A DNA stretch of 33,076 nt. Origin: a virus. Position numbers and translations under genes: made by a program. The stretch covers positions 1 through 33,076 of IMG/VR virus record IMGVR_UViG_3300043449_000409, one strand, 5' to 3'. Below are positions 24,948 to 32,197 of this stretch, piece after piece. The stretch's first letter is position 1. Every line of letters starts with the position of its first letter. The notes under the pieces were generated by a model. It was given only the letters and a program-made list of their open reading frames with translations, was not told the origin of the DNA and ran no database searches.

Positions 24948-25756
24948 CGTGTATCAGCATCCTCCAGTATCATCATCGCATCTTGTGGTGCGAGGTTGGC
25001 TTTCCTACATTCGTGTGCCAGGTGGGTGAGGGTTGTTGACCTGTCCCTCCCGACGATTGGTCCATCCCTGAAGATGGTTCTTCCTAATGGTGTCAACATC
25101 CTTGACGCTTCAAGCATGTCGTGTGTCGGCTTAGTGTTGCTGAACTCTACAACTGGCGGGTTGTAGTACTCGGCTAACTTGCTGACTGTCTCAGGTGTGA
25201 CCCTGGTTAATGTTGCTTGGTCAAGGAAGTGGACAAGCGAATACGGGTCGCCGTTCCTGTCAACCACTAGACGTTCGCCAAGGTTCCCGCATGCAGGGTA
25301 TGGCAACCTGACATAGTTGCCGACCTGTGTCGGTAGCAGTGACTCTTGCTTAGGGTTGACCTCCTTGGGATTAAGCCCTGTCACTTGGTGTGCTGCAAGG
25401 AACATGCGTCGCATGTCTCTGGCGGTGACAAGTTCGGTGGCGAACACCCACACATGGTAGCCACGGCGTGTTCTTTCAACCCATGAGTTCACACCCACAG
25501 AATGAAGAGCATCATGCAACATCCAAGCATCATCAGGATTTGGATAGTCAATGTCCGTACACCCCCATATGCACATGGTACTACCATGTACTGGTAGGCA
25601 GGGGTACACCCCGATGTATGGTCCGCTCTCAAGGTGCATGCGGAACATGTCGTGAGTCAACGGTTCCTTAACACAGCCACCATCCCAAGATCCATAGCAG
25701 TCACCACGCCCACGGAATAGGGCTACAAACCGCATGAGATCTGATTGGCTAACCAT
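24857..25756 (-). CDS. Archaeo-eukaryotic-type primase (TOTE-like)
   Basis: A 299-aa primase/polymerase. Motifs in order: YIGVYP (47-52), CTDIDYP with metal-binding D68 and D70, VERTRRGYHVWVF (93-105) with H101, NPKQE (134-138) and GNYVRLPY (146-153). This set matches the primase domain found in TOTE conflict systems and in phage replication genes. The last 90 residues are helical, like a PriCT region. It starts at ATG 25756 with GGGAG upstream and overlaps the helicase by 8 bases, so priming and unwinding are probably coupled. It could also extend DNA, since no separate polymerase is present here. Confidence 0.82.
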   Translation of the reverse strand: MVSQSDLMRFVALFRGRGDCYGSWDGGCVKEPLTHDMFRMHLESGPYIGVYPCLPVHGSTMCIWGCTDIDYPNPDDAWMLHDALHSVGVNSWVERTRRGYHVWVFATELVTARDMRRMFLAAHQVTGLNPKEVNPKQESLLPTQVGNYVRLPYPACGNLGERLVVDRNGDPYSLVHFLDQATLTRVTPETVSKLAEYYNPPVVEFSNTKPTHDMLEASRMLTPLGRTIFRDGPIVGRDRSTTLTHLAHECRKANLAPQDAMMILEDADTRWGKYMMRGEAGRKELLKLLERAYGHIQSS

Positions 25757-26786
25757 TGCTTGTCTCCCTTAAGAACTGTGATGGTAGTTCGCCATCACGC
25801 AAACGAGTCAACCTTCCCGTACCTGACTCTATCTCAAAGTCAATGTCGTCAATCAGGTTGCCCGCTGGACGCTTGTTCTTAACAAGGTTGAGTGTCAATG
25901 TGTGCGCATGTATGCGTGCCTCGTAACGGAGGAAATCTAACTGCTCCATGGCACGCTCACTGGCGGATGACTTGTCAAGTTTGACCTCGAGATCACGGAT
26001 CTGTGAATCAATCTCGAACCTCTTACGTCTGACACCAATGATGTGTGTTGCCTGTTGCTCACCACCAAAGGAACCAGACGAGATAGTCATACGCTTACCG
26101 TCAGCGCCAGACGAACGTGAAGTCTGATGCAACACCAACAGTGGGACATCATGTCTGCGACCCCACGCTTTCAACGTGTTCGCCTTAGACGGGACATCCT
26201 CGCCACCACCTTGTAACAGTTCGAGATAGTCAAACACTACGAGGTCAGGCTTCTGACCCCATACATCTGACACCTCAGCGGTAGCCTTCTCCATATCGGA
26301 GAGAGCCATAGGCTGATCAAGTACCGCAAGGTTAGGGAAGTGATCGTTGGCTGTCTGTCGTAGCAGTTCAATAGCCTGCGCATCATCTTGTGCAACCAAT
26401 CTTTCCAGATCGTTAGCGTTGACACCATGTAGCACGCAAGCAAGTTTGATTAGCACGAGAGGGCGAGGCTCATCAGGTACAAAGTAAATAACATTCTTGT
26501 TCCTGTTCGCCTTTAACATCTCAAGCATGGTCAATGTCTTGCCACTGTGACTGTAACCAATCAGCATCGCCATCTCTCCAGGTGCGATGCCTCGCATCTC
26601 CCTGTCAAGGTCAGTGAAGCCAGTGTAGATACGCTCATGAGGTGACTGTGCCCAACGAACGAACTCGTCGGCTGCTTCCTCAAGAGGCTTGTAGTAGTTG
26701 GATGATTTGGTTTCGGGGATAGACGAAGAAGGGGGGCTTTCGCCCCCCGTCTTCAGTGCTTCCCACTTGGAAGCAAAGTCAGTCAT
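25749..26786 (-). CDS. DnaB-like replicative helicase (RecA fold)
   Basis: A 345-aa ATPase. Walker A is GYSHSGKT (77-84), the catalytic Glu lies in FVPDEP (E106), Walker B is DLVVFDYLELL (D186), the sensor is LVLHQTSR (H220, Q221), and SSGSFGGEQQATHIIG (237-251) is the DNA-binding loop of DnaB/RadA-type proteins. It lacks a DnaB N-terminal domain; residues 1-30 are a flexible linker. It starts at ATG 26786 with AAAGG and a TGATG overlap. Codons 11-21 form a strong RNA hairpin. Confidence 0.9.
   Translation of the reverse strand: MTDFASKWEALKTGGESPPSSSIPETKSSNYYKPLEEAADEFVRWAQSPHERIYTGFTDLDREMRGIAPGEMAMLIGYSHSGKTLTMLEMLKANRNKNVIYFVPDEPRPLVLIKLACVLHGVNANDLERLVAQDDAQAIELLRQTANDHFPNLAVLDQPMALSDMEKATAEVSDVWGQKPDLVVFDYLELLQGGGEDVPSKANTLKAWGRRHDVPLLVLHQTSRSSGADGKRMTISSGSFGGEQQATHIIGVRRKRFEIDSQIRDLEVKLDKSSASERAMEQLDFLRYEARIHAHTLTLNLVKNKRPAGNLIDDIDFEIESGTGRLTRLRDGELPSQFLRETSNG
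26725..26754 (-). other. Strong hairpin inside the helicase 5' coding region
   Basis: GGGGGGC (26731-26737) pairs with GCCCCCC (26742-26748); GAAGA (26725-26729) pairs with TCTTC (26750-26754) past one mismatch. On the transcribed strand the loop is GAAA, a stable GNRA tetraloop. It lies 33-62 bases into the helicase mRNA. The encoded residues (GGESPPSS) are a variable linker, so the bases may be kept for structure. Confidence 0.7.
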
Positions 26787-27214
26787 CAGTTACCTTTCGG
26801 TGGCCAGAAGGCTGCTGGTTCCTGCCCATCAACGGCGTCTGCTTGCTTGAACCAAGGACGCTTAGTTCCTACTGCTACGTCACGGTTGTCCCACACCTTG
26901 CTGACCCCTGCCTTTTGACAGGCGCTGATCAGCCAGTTGGGTAGGTCGCCGTGTTGCTTGCCAGCGATAGCAACATTGCCACCGCCAGATGCAACCGTCT
27001 TGGTTGTTGACACAACCGTAGCGTTGAAACTGTTGATTGCGTTACTGATGTTAGCCTCATCGTTTCCCGACGTTGCTTCCTGCAACTTGTCGTTGACGAA
27101 GTTGAACATGATCTCCCAGTCAGAGCATGTCTGCTCAATGTTCTCTGAACGGTTGATCAGTTCAGCAGCGATCTTCGCTGCGACCTGAGTGATGATTGCC
27201 TTATCCTTATTCAT
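26786..27214 (-). CDS. Unknown protein of the replication cluster
   Basis: A 142-aa protein between exonuclease and helicase. Residues 1-70 are helical; a short Gly-rich link (ASGGGNVAIAGK) leads to a conserved-looking end: HGDLPNWLISACQKAGVSKVWDNR, then RPWFKQAD and PAAFWPPKG. I recall similar W-DNR and FWPP endings in actinophage replication genes without a proven function. A role as a ssDNA-binding or helicase-loading partner is inference from place. ATG 27214 overlaps the previous gene by 4 bases. Confidence 0.6.
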   Translation of the reverse strand: MNKDKAIITQVAAKIAAELINRSENIEQTCSDWEIMFNFVNDKLQEATSGNDEANISNAINSFNATVVSTTKTVASGGGNVAIAGKQHGDLPNWLISACQKAGVSKVWDNRDVAVGTKRPWFKQADAVDGQEPAAFWPPKGN

Positions 27215-28038
27215 GCTTGCTCCTTAGGTGTGATGTCCTCAGGGGACAGTTTACTTCCCTTACATATTGACCACCATGGACACCAAGTTGTACTGCACAG
27301 GTAGTGCGTATCATTCTTGACCCATGAATAATCAACACCGACTAAACAGGCTGTCCGCACAAGCGGGCGAACCTGTTCTCGTAGCCAGTCGGTATGGCTC
27401 TCGTTGCGGTGGATGGGCACAACCTGTGCCTTGCCGCCTCGAACCATGACACCGTACTTGAATTGTACGGGGTACTCGTGCCAGCCTGCAGCGACAGAGG
27501 CAGATGCATACATGGTTGGTTGCACTGCTTGTGATTGCTTGTCTTTGGCTGAGTACTTGCGTGCCGATGTCTTCCAATCCCACACCGCTGTGTCAGTGAT
27601 GCAGTCAATGGTTCCCTTACCCCACACAGATACTCGTTTGCCAATCACTGGGTCATCGTACTCGTCAAGCAGAAACTCAAACTCTTTCTCAACGAACAGC
27701 ACCTTGCCTAGCGTTGGTGCTATCTCTTTCTCCCAGTTCTGACACAGGCTTTGCGAGTATTCATACAACTCTTCGTTGTCATACTTGACACGGTTGAATG
27801 GTTCCTGAAGGAGGCGCTCGAGTTCTTGCTTCGCTACCTTCTTCGCTTCGCCTGCGCCGACAAGAGTTGCAGCGATACCAGCATGGACAGCAGTCCCTAG
27901 TATCGTTGCATCGTTAGGTAACGACCACTCTGGTCTGACTATCGCCTGTCTGCCACGTTCGCCGCACATCAGAGCGTCATTAATCCATGACTGCCTGACG
28001 TAGGCGTTGACATTTGTGTCGGTCAATTCAATACGCAC
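27211..28038 (-). CDS. Cas4/AddB-like Fe-S exonuclease (PD-(D/E)XK)
   Basis: A 275-aa nuclease. Motifs: GTAVHAGI (H52), GTIDCIT (D145), VWDWKTS (D154, K156) and QAVQPTMYA (Q170 to Y177). One cysteine before the nuclease core (C25) and three after it (C248, C253, C259) form the iron-sulfur staple known from Cas4 and AddB. It would resect DNA ends for recombination or replication. The frame starts at GTG 28038; a TTG at 28026, with AAGGTG better spaced, would remove four residues. Confidence 0.88.
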   Translation of the reverse strand: MRIELTDTNVNAYVRQSWINDALMCGERGRQAIVRPEWSLPNDATILGTAVHAGIAATLVGAGEAKKVAKQELERLLQEPFNRVKYDNEELYEYSQSLCQNWEKEIAPTLGKVLFVEKEFEFLLDEYDDPVIGKRVSVWGKGTIDCITDTAVWDWKTSARKYSAKDKQSQAVQPTMYASASVAAGWHEYPVQFKYGVMVRGGKAQVVPIHRNESHTDWLREQVRPLVRTACLVGVDYSWVKNDTHYLCSTTWCPWWSICKGSKLSPEDITPKEQA

Positions 28039-28459
28039 CTTGTAGCCCGTACCTTTCTATTGCCTCATCAGTTGCGAGGTAGTTCGGATTCAATCTTAAC
28101 ATCCTCTTGATTATCCTGCGCTCTTTGGATGACGCACCACCAAAGATACCGTGGTTGTCATCGCTCTGAGACAGAGCAACCATAAGGCAACTCTTCTTAA
28201 CGGGACACGTTGAGCATATCAACTTCGCTTGTCTCGCCTTGGAAGGCGGGTCGCCCCGCTCCCCAAAGAAAACGTCAACGCTCATGCCACGACAGTTTGC
28301 AAAGGTCTTCCAATTGTCCTCGTCTATCTTGTCGTCGCTAGATCCACCCGACACCCCAAGGTGTCGGGTGGATACAGTATCCTGTTGACCCCTGTGGGTC
28401 ATTGTAACAGAGACACCCCCCTTGCGGGGGGACGCCTCAATAATTTTCTTGGTGATCAT
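28028..28459 (-). CDS. whiB: WhiB-family Fe-S transcription regulator
   Basis: A 143-aa protein with the WhiB cluster ligands: FANC (C56) and ICSTCPVKKSC (C-x2-C-x5-C), then GIFGG in place of the usual G[VI]WGG turn, and a basic C-terminal helix (KERRIIKRM) for DNA contact. WhiB proteins bind a 4Fe-4S cluster and act through the host primary sigma factor; phage copies are known to interfere with host WhiB functions. ATG 28459 overlaps the previous stop (TGATG) and has GGCGAGG upstream. The N-terminal 45 residues are unusual: their codons form three RNA hairpins. Confidence 0.88.
   Translation of the reverse strand: MITKKIIEASPRKGGVSVTMTHRGQQDTVSTRHLGVSGGSSDDKIDEDNWKTFANCRGMSVDVFFGERGDPPSKARQAKLICSTCPVKKSCLMVALSQSDDNHGIFGGASSKERRIIKRMLRLNPNYLATDEAIERYGLQGAY
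28342..28431 (-). other. Cluster of three hairpins in the whiB-like 5' coding region
   Basis: In mRNA order: (A) 28431-28416, six C-G pairs with a GCAA (GNRA) loop; (B) 28401-28386, TGACCC/GGGTCA with an ACAG loop, containing the in-frame ATG of codon 20; (C) 28373-28342, a perfect 14-bp stem (ATCCACCCGACACC with its complement) and a TTGG loop. The 3' side of A (GGTGTC) can also pair with the 5' side of C (GACACC), which allows two alternative folds. None is followed by a T-run. Confidence 0.75.
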
Positions 28460-28743
28460 CAGAAAACCTCGCCATCTTCCTGGTAGTATGCATCCAGATT
28501 GGATAGTTGCTGATGATTGAACACTCTTAAGCCAAGCACATAAGTGAATGCGTTATTGTAGATATCTAGGTTATCTCCAACAACTTCACGGCTCATCGCC
28601 TCGTTGTTCGGGTCATGGTAGTCAGTGATGTAAGGCTTGTGCTGACTAACAGCATCAAGTCTATGACTGACAACCGATAGGTTGTTGTCCAGGTACACAA
28701 CGACATACGTTGGTATGTCCACCCTGTATCTAATCTTACTCAT
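28459..28743 (-). CDS. Unknown protein
   Basis: A 94-aa protein, beta-rich at first (YRVDIPTYVVVYLDNNLSVVSHRL) with a Tyr/Asn/Asp-rich second half. It starts at ATG 28743, overlapping the previous gene by 4 bases, and its stop overlaps the whiB start. No family recognised. Confidence 0.62.
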   Translation of the reverse strand: MSKIRYRVDIPTYVVVYLDNNLSVVSHRLDAVSQHKPYITDYHDPNNEAMSREVVGDNLDIYNNAFTYVLGLRVFNHQQLSNLDAYYQEDGEVF

Positions 28744-29000
28744 TTGTATTCTGTTTCCTTTCCTTCCCAGACGACATTGAAATATGTCATCATGCTTTCG
28801 GTTGCTCTGCGCTTGACATCATCAGGCGTGGGTTCACCACGGCTATCGCATGTCATGTCAAGCATCTCGTACATACGGTTGCGCCCAAGGTTGACCTCAA
28901 TGGGGCTAACAACCACACCTTCCTCATCAGTGACGAAGAAGATCTCAGGTCTAAAGGTGTGGTAGTACAACACCTTATCGTTGTCAATGTAATCAAACAT
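28740..29000 (-). CDS. Unknown acidic protein
   Basis: An 86-aa acidic protein: a beta-like N-terminal half (VLYYHTFRPEIFFVTDEEGVVV) and a helical second half (TPDDVKRRATESMMTYF). It overlaps both neighbours (8 and 4 bases) and belongs to the packed early operon. No family recognised. Confidence 0.62.
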   Translation of the reverse strand: MFDYIDNDKVLYYHTFRPEIFFVTDEEGVVVSPIEVNLGRNRMYEMLDMTCDSRGEPTPDDVKRRATESMMTYFNVVWEGKETEYK

Positions 29001-29199
29001 CGTATGCCTCCCCTAGTGCGACAAGGATCTCACCTTGTGCACTAAGTAATGCCAACCTATCTGCGGTAGCAGACCTACCTATTGGCGAGTCCTTGCCATG
29101 CTTGGCAATCTTGTTAGACAGATTGTCTAAAGCAATACCAATAGTCTTGGTGATAGCCTCAAGTTCTGTCGTGTCTAGTTGTACTGAATATGTTTTCAC
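28993..29199 (-). CDS. Unknown small helical protein
   Basis: A 68-aa protein: a beta strand (YSVQLDTTEL) then two amphipathic helices (ITKTIGIALDNLSNKIAKHG and RLALLSAQGEILVALGEAY). It starts at ATG 29199 in an ATGA overlap with the gene before. No family recognised. Confidence 0.62.
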   Translation of the reverse strand: MKTYSVQLDTTELEAITKTIGIALDNLSNKIAKHGKDSPIGRSATADRLALLSAQGEILVALGEAYDV

Positions 29200-29531
29200 T
29201 TGTTCTCCTTTGAAGATGATATTATCAATGGCATTGTACCATTCTTGTCAGTTTCTAATATGGATATCTCACTGTGATCAGTGAACTTGATAGTGATATC
29301 GTCATCCACTTTCCGTGTGTACAAGATGACCTTACCGTTAAGCGCCATCTCATAATCCCAATTGCTATACGCAGCACGATGATGGTATGCCAACTCGAGA
29401 GCATCATACAAAGATGGTGCTGCATCGTACTCATACACAAGATACTTGGTGCCATACTCTGAGTCTCTCCACTCAGGTAACATGACAGACCAAACATCTC
29501 TATCTATATTTCTTTCAATGATGTACATCAT
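29196..29531 (-). CDS. Unknown protein
   Basis: A 111-aa acidic protein rich in Tyr, Trp and Asp with mixed strands and one helix (SLYDALELAYHHRAAYSNW). It starts at ATG 29531 (or 29528) behind a very good ribosome site, AGGAGGAA, nine bases after the amidotransferase gene ends. The site suggests strong translation. No family recognised. Confidence 0.65.
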   Translation of the reverse strand: MMYIIERNIDRDVWSVMLPEWRDSEYGTKYLVYEYDAAPSLYDALELAYHHRAAYSNWDYEMALNGKVILYTRKVDDDITIKFTDHSEISILETDKNGTMPLIISSSKENK

Positions 29532-29540
29532 AAGTTCCTC

Positions 29541-30443
29541 CTAGAACTCATCTTGATTGTATGTATTGCAGAAGCACTCAGCGAATGACTTCTCACAGTA
29601 CCAACAGTGACCACACTCGGGGCACATCTCCGCTTGATCAATGTCAAGATCGTAGATCTCCTCATGCTTGCAAGTAGAACAGATCCAAGATACAAGACTG
29701 TGATCCGCCTCCTCCGTAGATGGAACCCAACAACCGAACTCCTCATCCCACGCCATGTCGCCGTCATGTACTGAACGATACGACCACACATCATCATGCT
29801 CAAGGTCAATCTCCTTGGGGGTAGAGTACGAAGAGTACTTAGAGTACGATGCGTACGATGTGTACTTGGAGAAGTTGTTGTATGTGTAACCATACGACTT
29901 CTTGTATGAGTTGTTGGAATACCAAACACCATCAGCCCAATGACCAAGACTCTCGTTGACAATATACAACGACTGCTTGAGCAGGCTAGATGTATTAAGG
30001 AACGCAAGTTTAGAACCACCCGCAAACTGTGATAGTTCTGACATGCCCTCGTCAGTGTCAAGCAACTCGCCAAGGTCAAACTCAGGCAACCAATCCTCCG
30101 CAAAGATACGGGTATCAGACTTGCCATCCTCCTCCTTGATGGGAAGCATACCGTTGTGACCCATGACAACATCGTCGTTGACACGGAACGGATGACAGTT
30201 ATCAATGTTGGTATCACCATGCGTAGTGATACGCAGATGGAAGATAGAGTCACCCTCAGGGAACTCATCACGCACCATACAATAACTCTTGATGGTGTCA
30301 TTGATATCCATGGAACGATAAGAATAAATCTTACCGTCACCAATCACTGCAAAGCCGAACCCGTCAGGGTTCTGTATCGCAGCACGACGCAACGCCTTCT
30401 TAGATGGGCGTGCTCTACCTGTAGTTGCAATTAATAAACACAT
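29541..30443 (-). CDS. Class II glutamine amidotransferase-like protein with zinc ribbon
   Basis: A 300-aa protein. Residues 1-165 resemble an N-terminal-nucleophile glutaminase: C2 exposed once Met1 is removed, NPDGFGFAV (25-33), HLRITTHG (69-76), CHPF (83-86), GHNGML (95-100) and SDTR (109-112). Such domains release ammonia from glutamine for a partner enzyme. Residues 175-208 are a Tyr/Ser/Asn/Lys-rich linker. The C-terminus has eight Cys (C255, C258, C274, C277, C280, C283, C290, C292), enough for two zinc sites. It follows the amidoligase-like gene, which is the likely acceptor of its ammonia. A palindromic site lies 43 bases before its ATG (30443; CAGGAAG upstream). Confidence 0.8.
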   Translation of the reverse strand: MCLLIATTGRARPSKKALRRAAIQNPDGFGFAVIGDGKIYSYRSMDINDTIKSYCMVRDEFPEGDSIFHLRITTHGDTNIDNCHPFRVNDDVVMGHNGMLPIKEEDGKSDTRIFAEDWLPEFDLGELLDTDEGMSELSQFAGGSKLAFLNTSSLLKQSLYIVNESLGHWADGVWYSNNSYKKSYGYTYNNFSKYTSYASYSKYSSYSTPKEIDLEHDDVWSYRSVHDGDMAWDEEFGCWVPSTEEADHSLVSWICSTCKHEEIYDLDIDQAEMCPECGHCWYCEKSFAECFCNTYNQDEF

Positions 30444-30485
30444 GATGTTACTTCCTGTTCTTGTTTGATTGTTGATTTGATTTGA

Positions 30486-30501
30486 ATATACAACTGTATA
30501 T
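30486..30501 (-). promoter_or_regulatory. Palindromic operator, copy 1
   Basis: ATATACA-AC-TGTATAT: two perfect 7-bp arms around a 2-base centre, 43-58 bases before the amidotransferase ATG. It touches the stop codon of the amidoligase-like gene. It matches copies 2-4. A role as repressor/activator site or promoter core is inferred; no clear -35 box was found. Confidence 0.72.
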
Positions 30502-31835
30502 CACGCACCACGCCGATCAAGCGTGGTAGTGAGGAACTCATATGGCTGGTTGTTAACCCACGACCTGAAGTTAGACCATGCGAAACCGTTCTCACGATAC
30601 GACTTGCTATCGTGGTCACGAGTGTAAGTCCAGATGGCATGAACCATCTCAAGTACAGCAAGCACAGTCTCAGGAAGCAGGCTGCCTCTAAAGTAACGCA
30701 ACTCAACGGTGTTATGAGGAACAAAGTTGAGAGCATGATACCTAGCAAGGCTGGCATGATGATATGTACCCTTGGCAAGGTCACTCAACTTGACAGGATT
30801 ACCATACTGAGATGATGTCCTATCAAACGAAGCCCACCTACCACTGTCACGACCAGCAAACTTCTTCAGCCAAGTCGCATTGTTGTAATGGAACATCTGG
30901 AACTTATGAAGATGCGAGTGACTGAACGAAGCCTTACTCACATGAACATGAAGACCAGCACCAGTACCATCAACTGAACGCCAAGACTGCAAGCCCCTGT
31001 CAGTCAGACCCTTGATCGCCTGCCTAGGGAACAACAACTTGTGTGCCTCAAGCGTGGCAGGGTGAGTAACAATCTCAAAGCCTGAGATAGAAGCATCCTC
31101 CTTGAGATACAAGTAGTTGCCATCGCAACCTGACTCACTCACCAGATACTCAGCGGCATCACGCAAGGAACTCCTATCGCCCGTGTTGTTAGTCTCCAAC
31201 TCAAAGCCCATGAACAGATCACGACCATGCTTGACAACATCAGGATATGTGTACCTGTTGTTCGCATAGTAGTCAAGATCTGGCAACGCCTTAATGCCAG
31301 AGAAATCAACACTCAAATGTGAGTGCTCCTCACTATCCGAAGGAACAAACCAAAACAAACGAGGCGACGGGTTCCAACTGTAATTGTGAACCAGATTTGA
31401 TTCCATCTCCTCTTGATGACTGTCATGGCAACTCTCACAAAGATGACTGTCGTAATAGTCACCCTCATCTTGATAGATGGTGTCATCACTGTGACGCACC
31501 TCATTGCACGAGGCACAAGTTACATAGTCATCGTAACAATACGAACACACAGTCCTGTTACTCCAACCACCAACATAGATATTGATAGTGCTATCACAAT
31601 AAGCAGCACTATCGCAATCCTCACAGTATGTGAAGCAATCAACACAGTAAATCAGTGTTGAGTAATCTCTGTCACGATTAACTCTTCTTGCTAACACTTG
31701 ACCATCACCAGCGATGCGACCAGTAATATGCTCGTCATCTTCAAGGTTGATGTCATTATCGCAAGACCAACAGACTCTAGTCTCTGGCTCCTGCTCCTCA
31801 CCATCATCGGCGCTATCATTTACATTTGTATTCAT
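30501..31835 (-). CDS. Amidoligase-like enzyme with Cys-rich zinc module
   Basis: A 444-aa protein. Residues 20-140 hold a zinc-finger array with CxxC at 22/25, 64/67, 71/74, 97/100, 107/110 and 133/136, plus C80. Residues 205-400 match the putative amidoligase family (glutamine-synthetase-like fold): MGFELET (E212, E214), KEDASISGFEIVTHPAT (E246, E254), GLHVHVS (H296, H298) and TVELRYFRGSL (E378, R380). Such enzymes use ATP to join a carboxylate to an amine. ATG 31835 is chosen because AAAGG lies 7-11 bases upstream; the longer frame to 31997 would read through the operator. Its substrate is unknown. A glutaminase-like gene follows. Confidence 0.8.
   Translation of the reverse strand: MNTNVNDSADDGEEQEPETRVCWSCDNDINLEDDEHITGRIAGDGQVLARRVNRDRDYSTLIYCVDCFTYCEDCDSAAYCDSTINIYVGGWSNRTVCSYCYDDYVTCASCNEVRHSDDTIYQDEGDYYDSHLCESCHDSHQEEMESNLVHNYSWNPSPRLFWFVPSDSEEHSHLSVDFSGIKALPDLDYYANNRYTYPDVVKHGRDLFMGFELETNNTGDRSSLRDAAEYLVSESGCDGNYLYLKEDASISGFEIVTHPATLEAHKLLFPRQAIKGLTDRGLQSWRSVDGTGAGLHVHVSKASFSHSHLHKFQMFHYNNATWLKKFAGRDSGRWASFDRTSSQYGNPVKLSDLAKGTYHHASLARYHALNFVPHNTVELRYFRGSLLPETVLAVLEMVHAIWTYTRDHDSKSYRENGFAWSNFRSWVNNQPYEFLTTTLDRRGA
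30507..30527 (-). other. Hairpin at the 3' end of the amidoligase-like gene
   Basis: ACCACGC (30507-30513) and GCGTGGT (30521-30527) form a perfect 7-bp stem with a 7-base loop, extendable by TCAC/GTGA. It covers the last codons of the gene and precedes operator copy 1. No T-run follows, so termination is uncertain. Confidence 0.45.
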
Positions 31836-31860
31836 GGTATTACCTTTCATTTGATTGACA

Positions 31861-31876
31861 ATATACATTTGTATAT
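31861..31876 (-). promoter_or_regulatory. Palindromic operator, copy 2
   Basis: ATATACA-TT-TGTATAT on the + strand, flanked so that an 18-bp perfect palindrome is formed. It lies 26-41 bases before the amidoligase-like ATG. The surrounding control region (31840-31890) shares two more blocks with copy 3: AGACAGGTACA upstream and ATGAAAGGTAA, carrying the ribosome site, downstream (all on the - strand). Confidence 0.78.
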
Positions 31877-31942
31877 TGCTGTACCTGTCTGGCACATCGC
31901 CACACATGAACCTCAGCCCATGCGTGGGAATGATCGGACAGA

Positions 31943-32197
31943 TCATATATCTGAACGAACCTCCTCTCTTAGAAAGAAATGACCCAACGTCTGCCAACGC
32001 TCAGTCAACAACACAGACTGATACCTGTATGCGACGACATTGATCTGAACACGGCGACCCTTCAGCCACACCTCAGAGACATTGACATCAATATCAAGGT
32101 CACCGAACCAATAGTCACCACTGCTATCATACTCCTGAATAGCACGCACAAGCAGAGACTTGGCACGATCATCAGACATCAAGCGTGTCTCAGGCAT
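31943..32197 (-). CDS. Unknown 84-aa protein
   Basis: A protein with a helical N-terminal third (SDDRAKSLLVRAIQEYD) and a beta-rich rest (DLDIDVNVSEVWLKGRRVQINVVAYRY). I place the start at ATG 32197, which overlaps the stop of the 55-aa gene by 8 bases and has GGTGGTGAA upstream. It is co-transcribed with that gene and ends 107 bases before the amidoligase-like gene. No family recognised. Confidence 0.65.
   Translation of the reverse strand: MPETRLMSDDRAKSLLVRAIQEYDSSGDYWFGDLDIDVNVSEVWLKGRRVQINVVAYRYQSVLLTERWQTLGHFFLREEVRSDI

Noticed and set aside
28386-28431. Intrinsic terminator between the small unknown gene and whiB
   Set aside because: The GC hairpins are not followed by a T-run on the transcribed strand and lie within the gene.
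29528-30343. 271-codon open frame in another frame of the amidotransferase-like gene
   Set aside because: Its product is a Ser/Thr/Arg/Leu mixture without motifs, while the main frame has clear enzyme and zinc motifs; it is a composition shadow.
31836-31997. Longer start of the amidoligase-like gene at 31997
   Set aside because: It would overlap the 84-aa gene and translate operator copy 2; ATG 31835 has AAAGG at proper distance.
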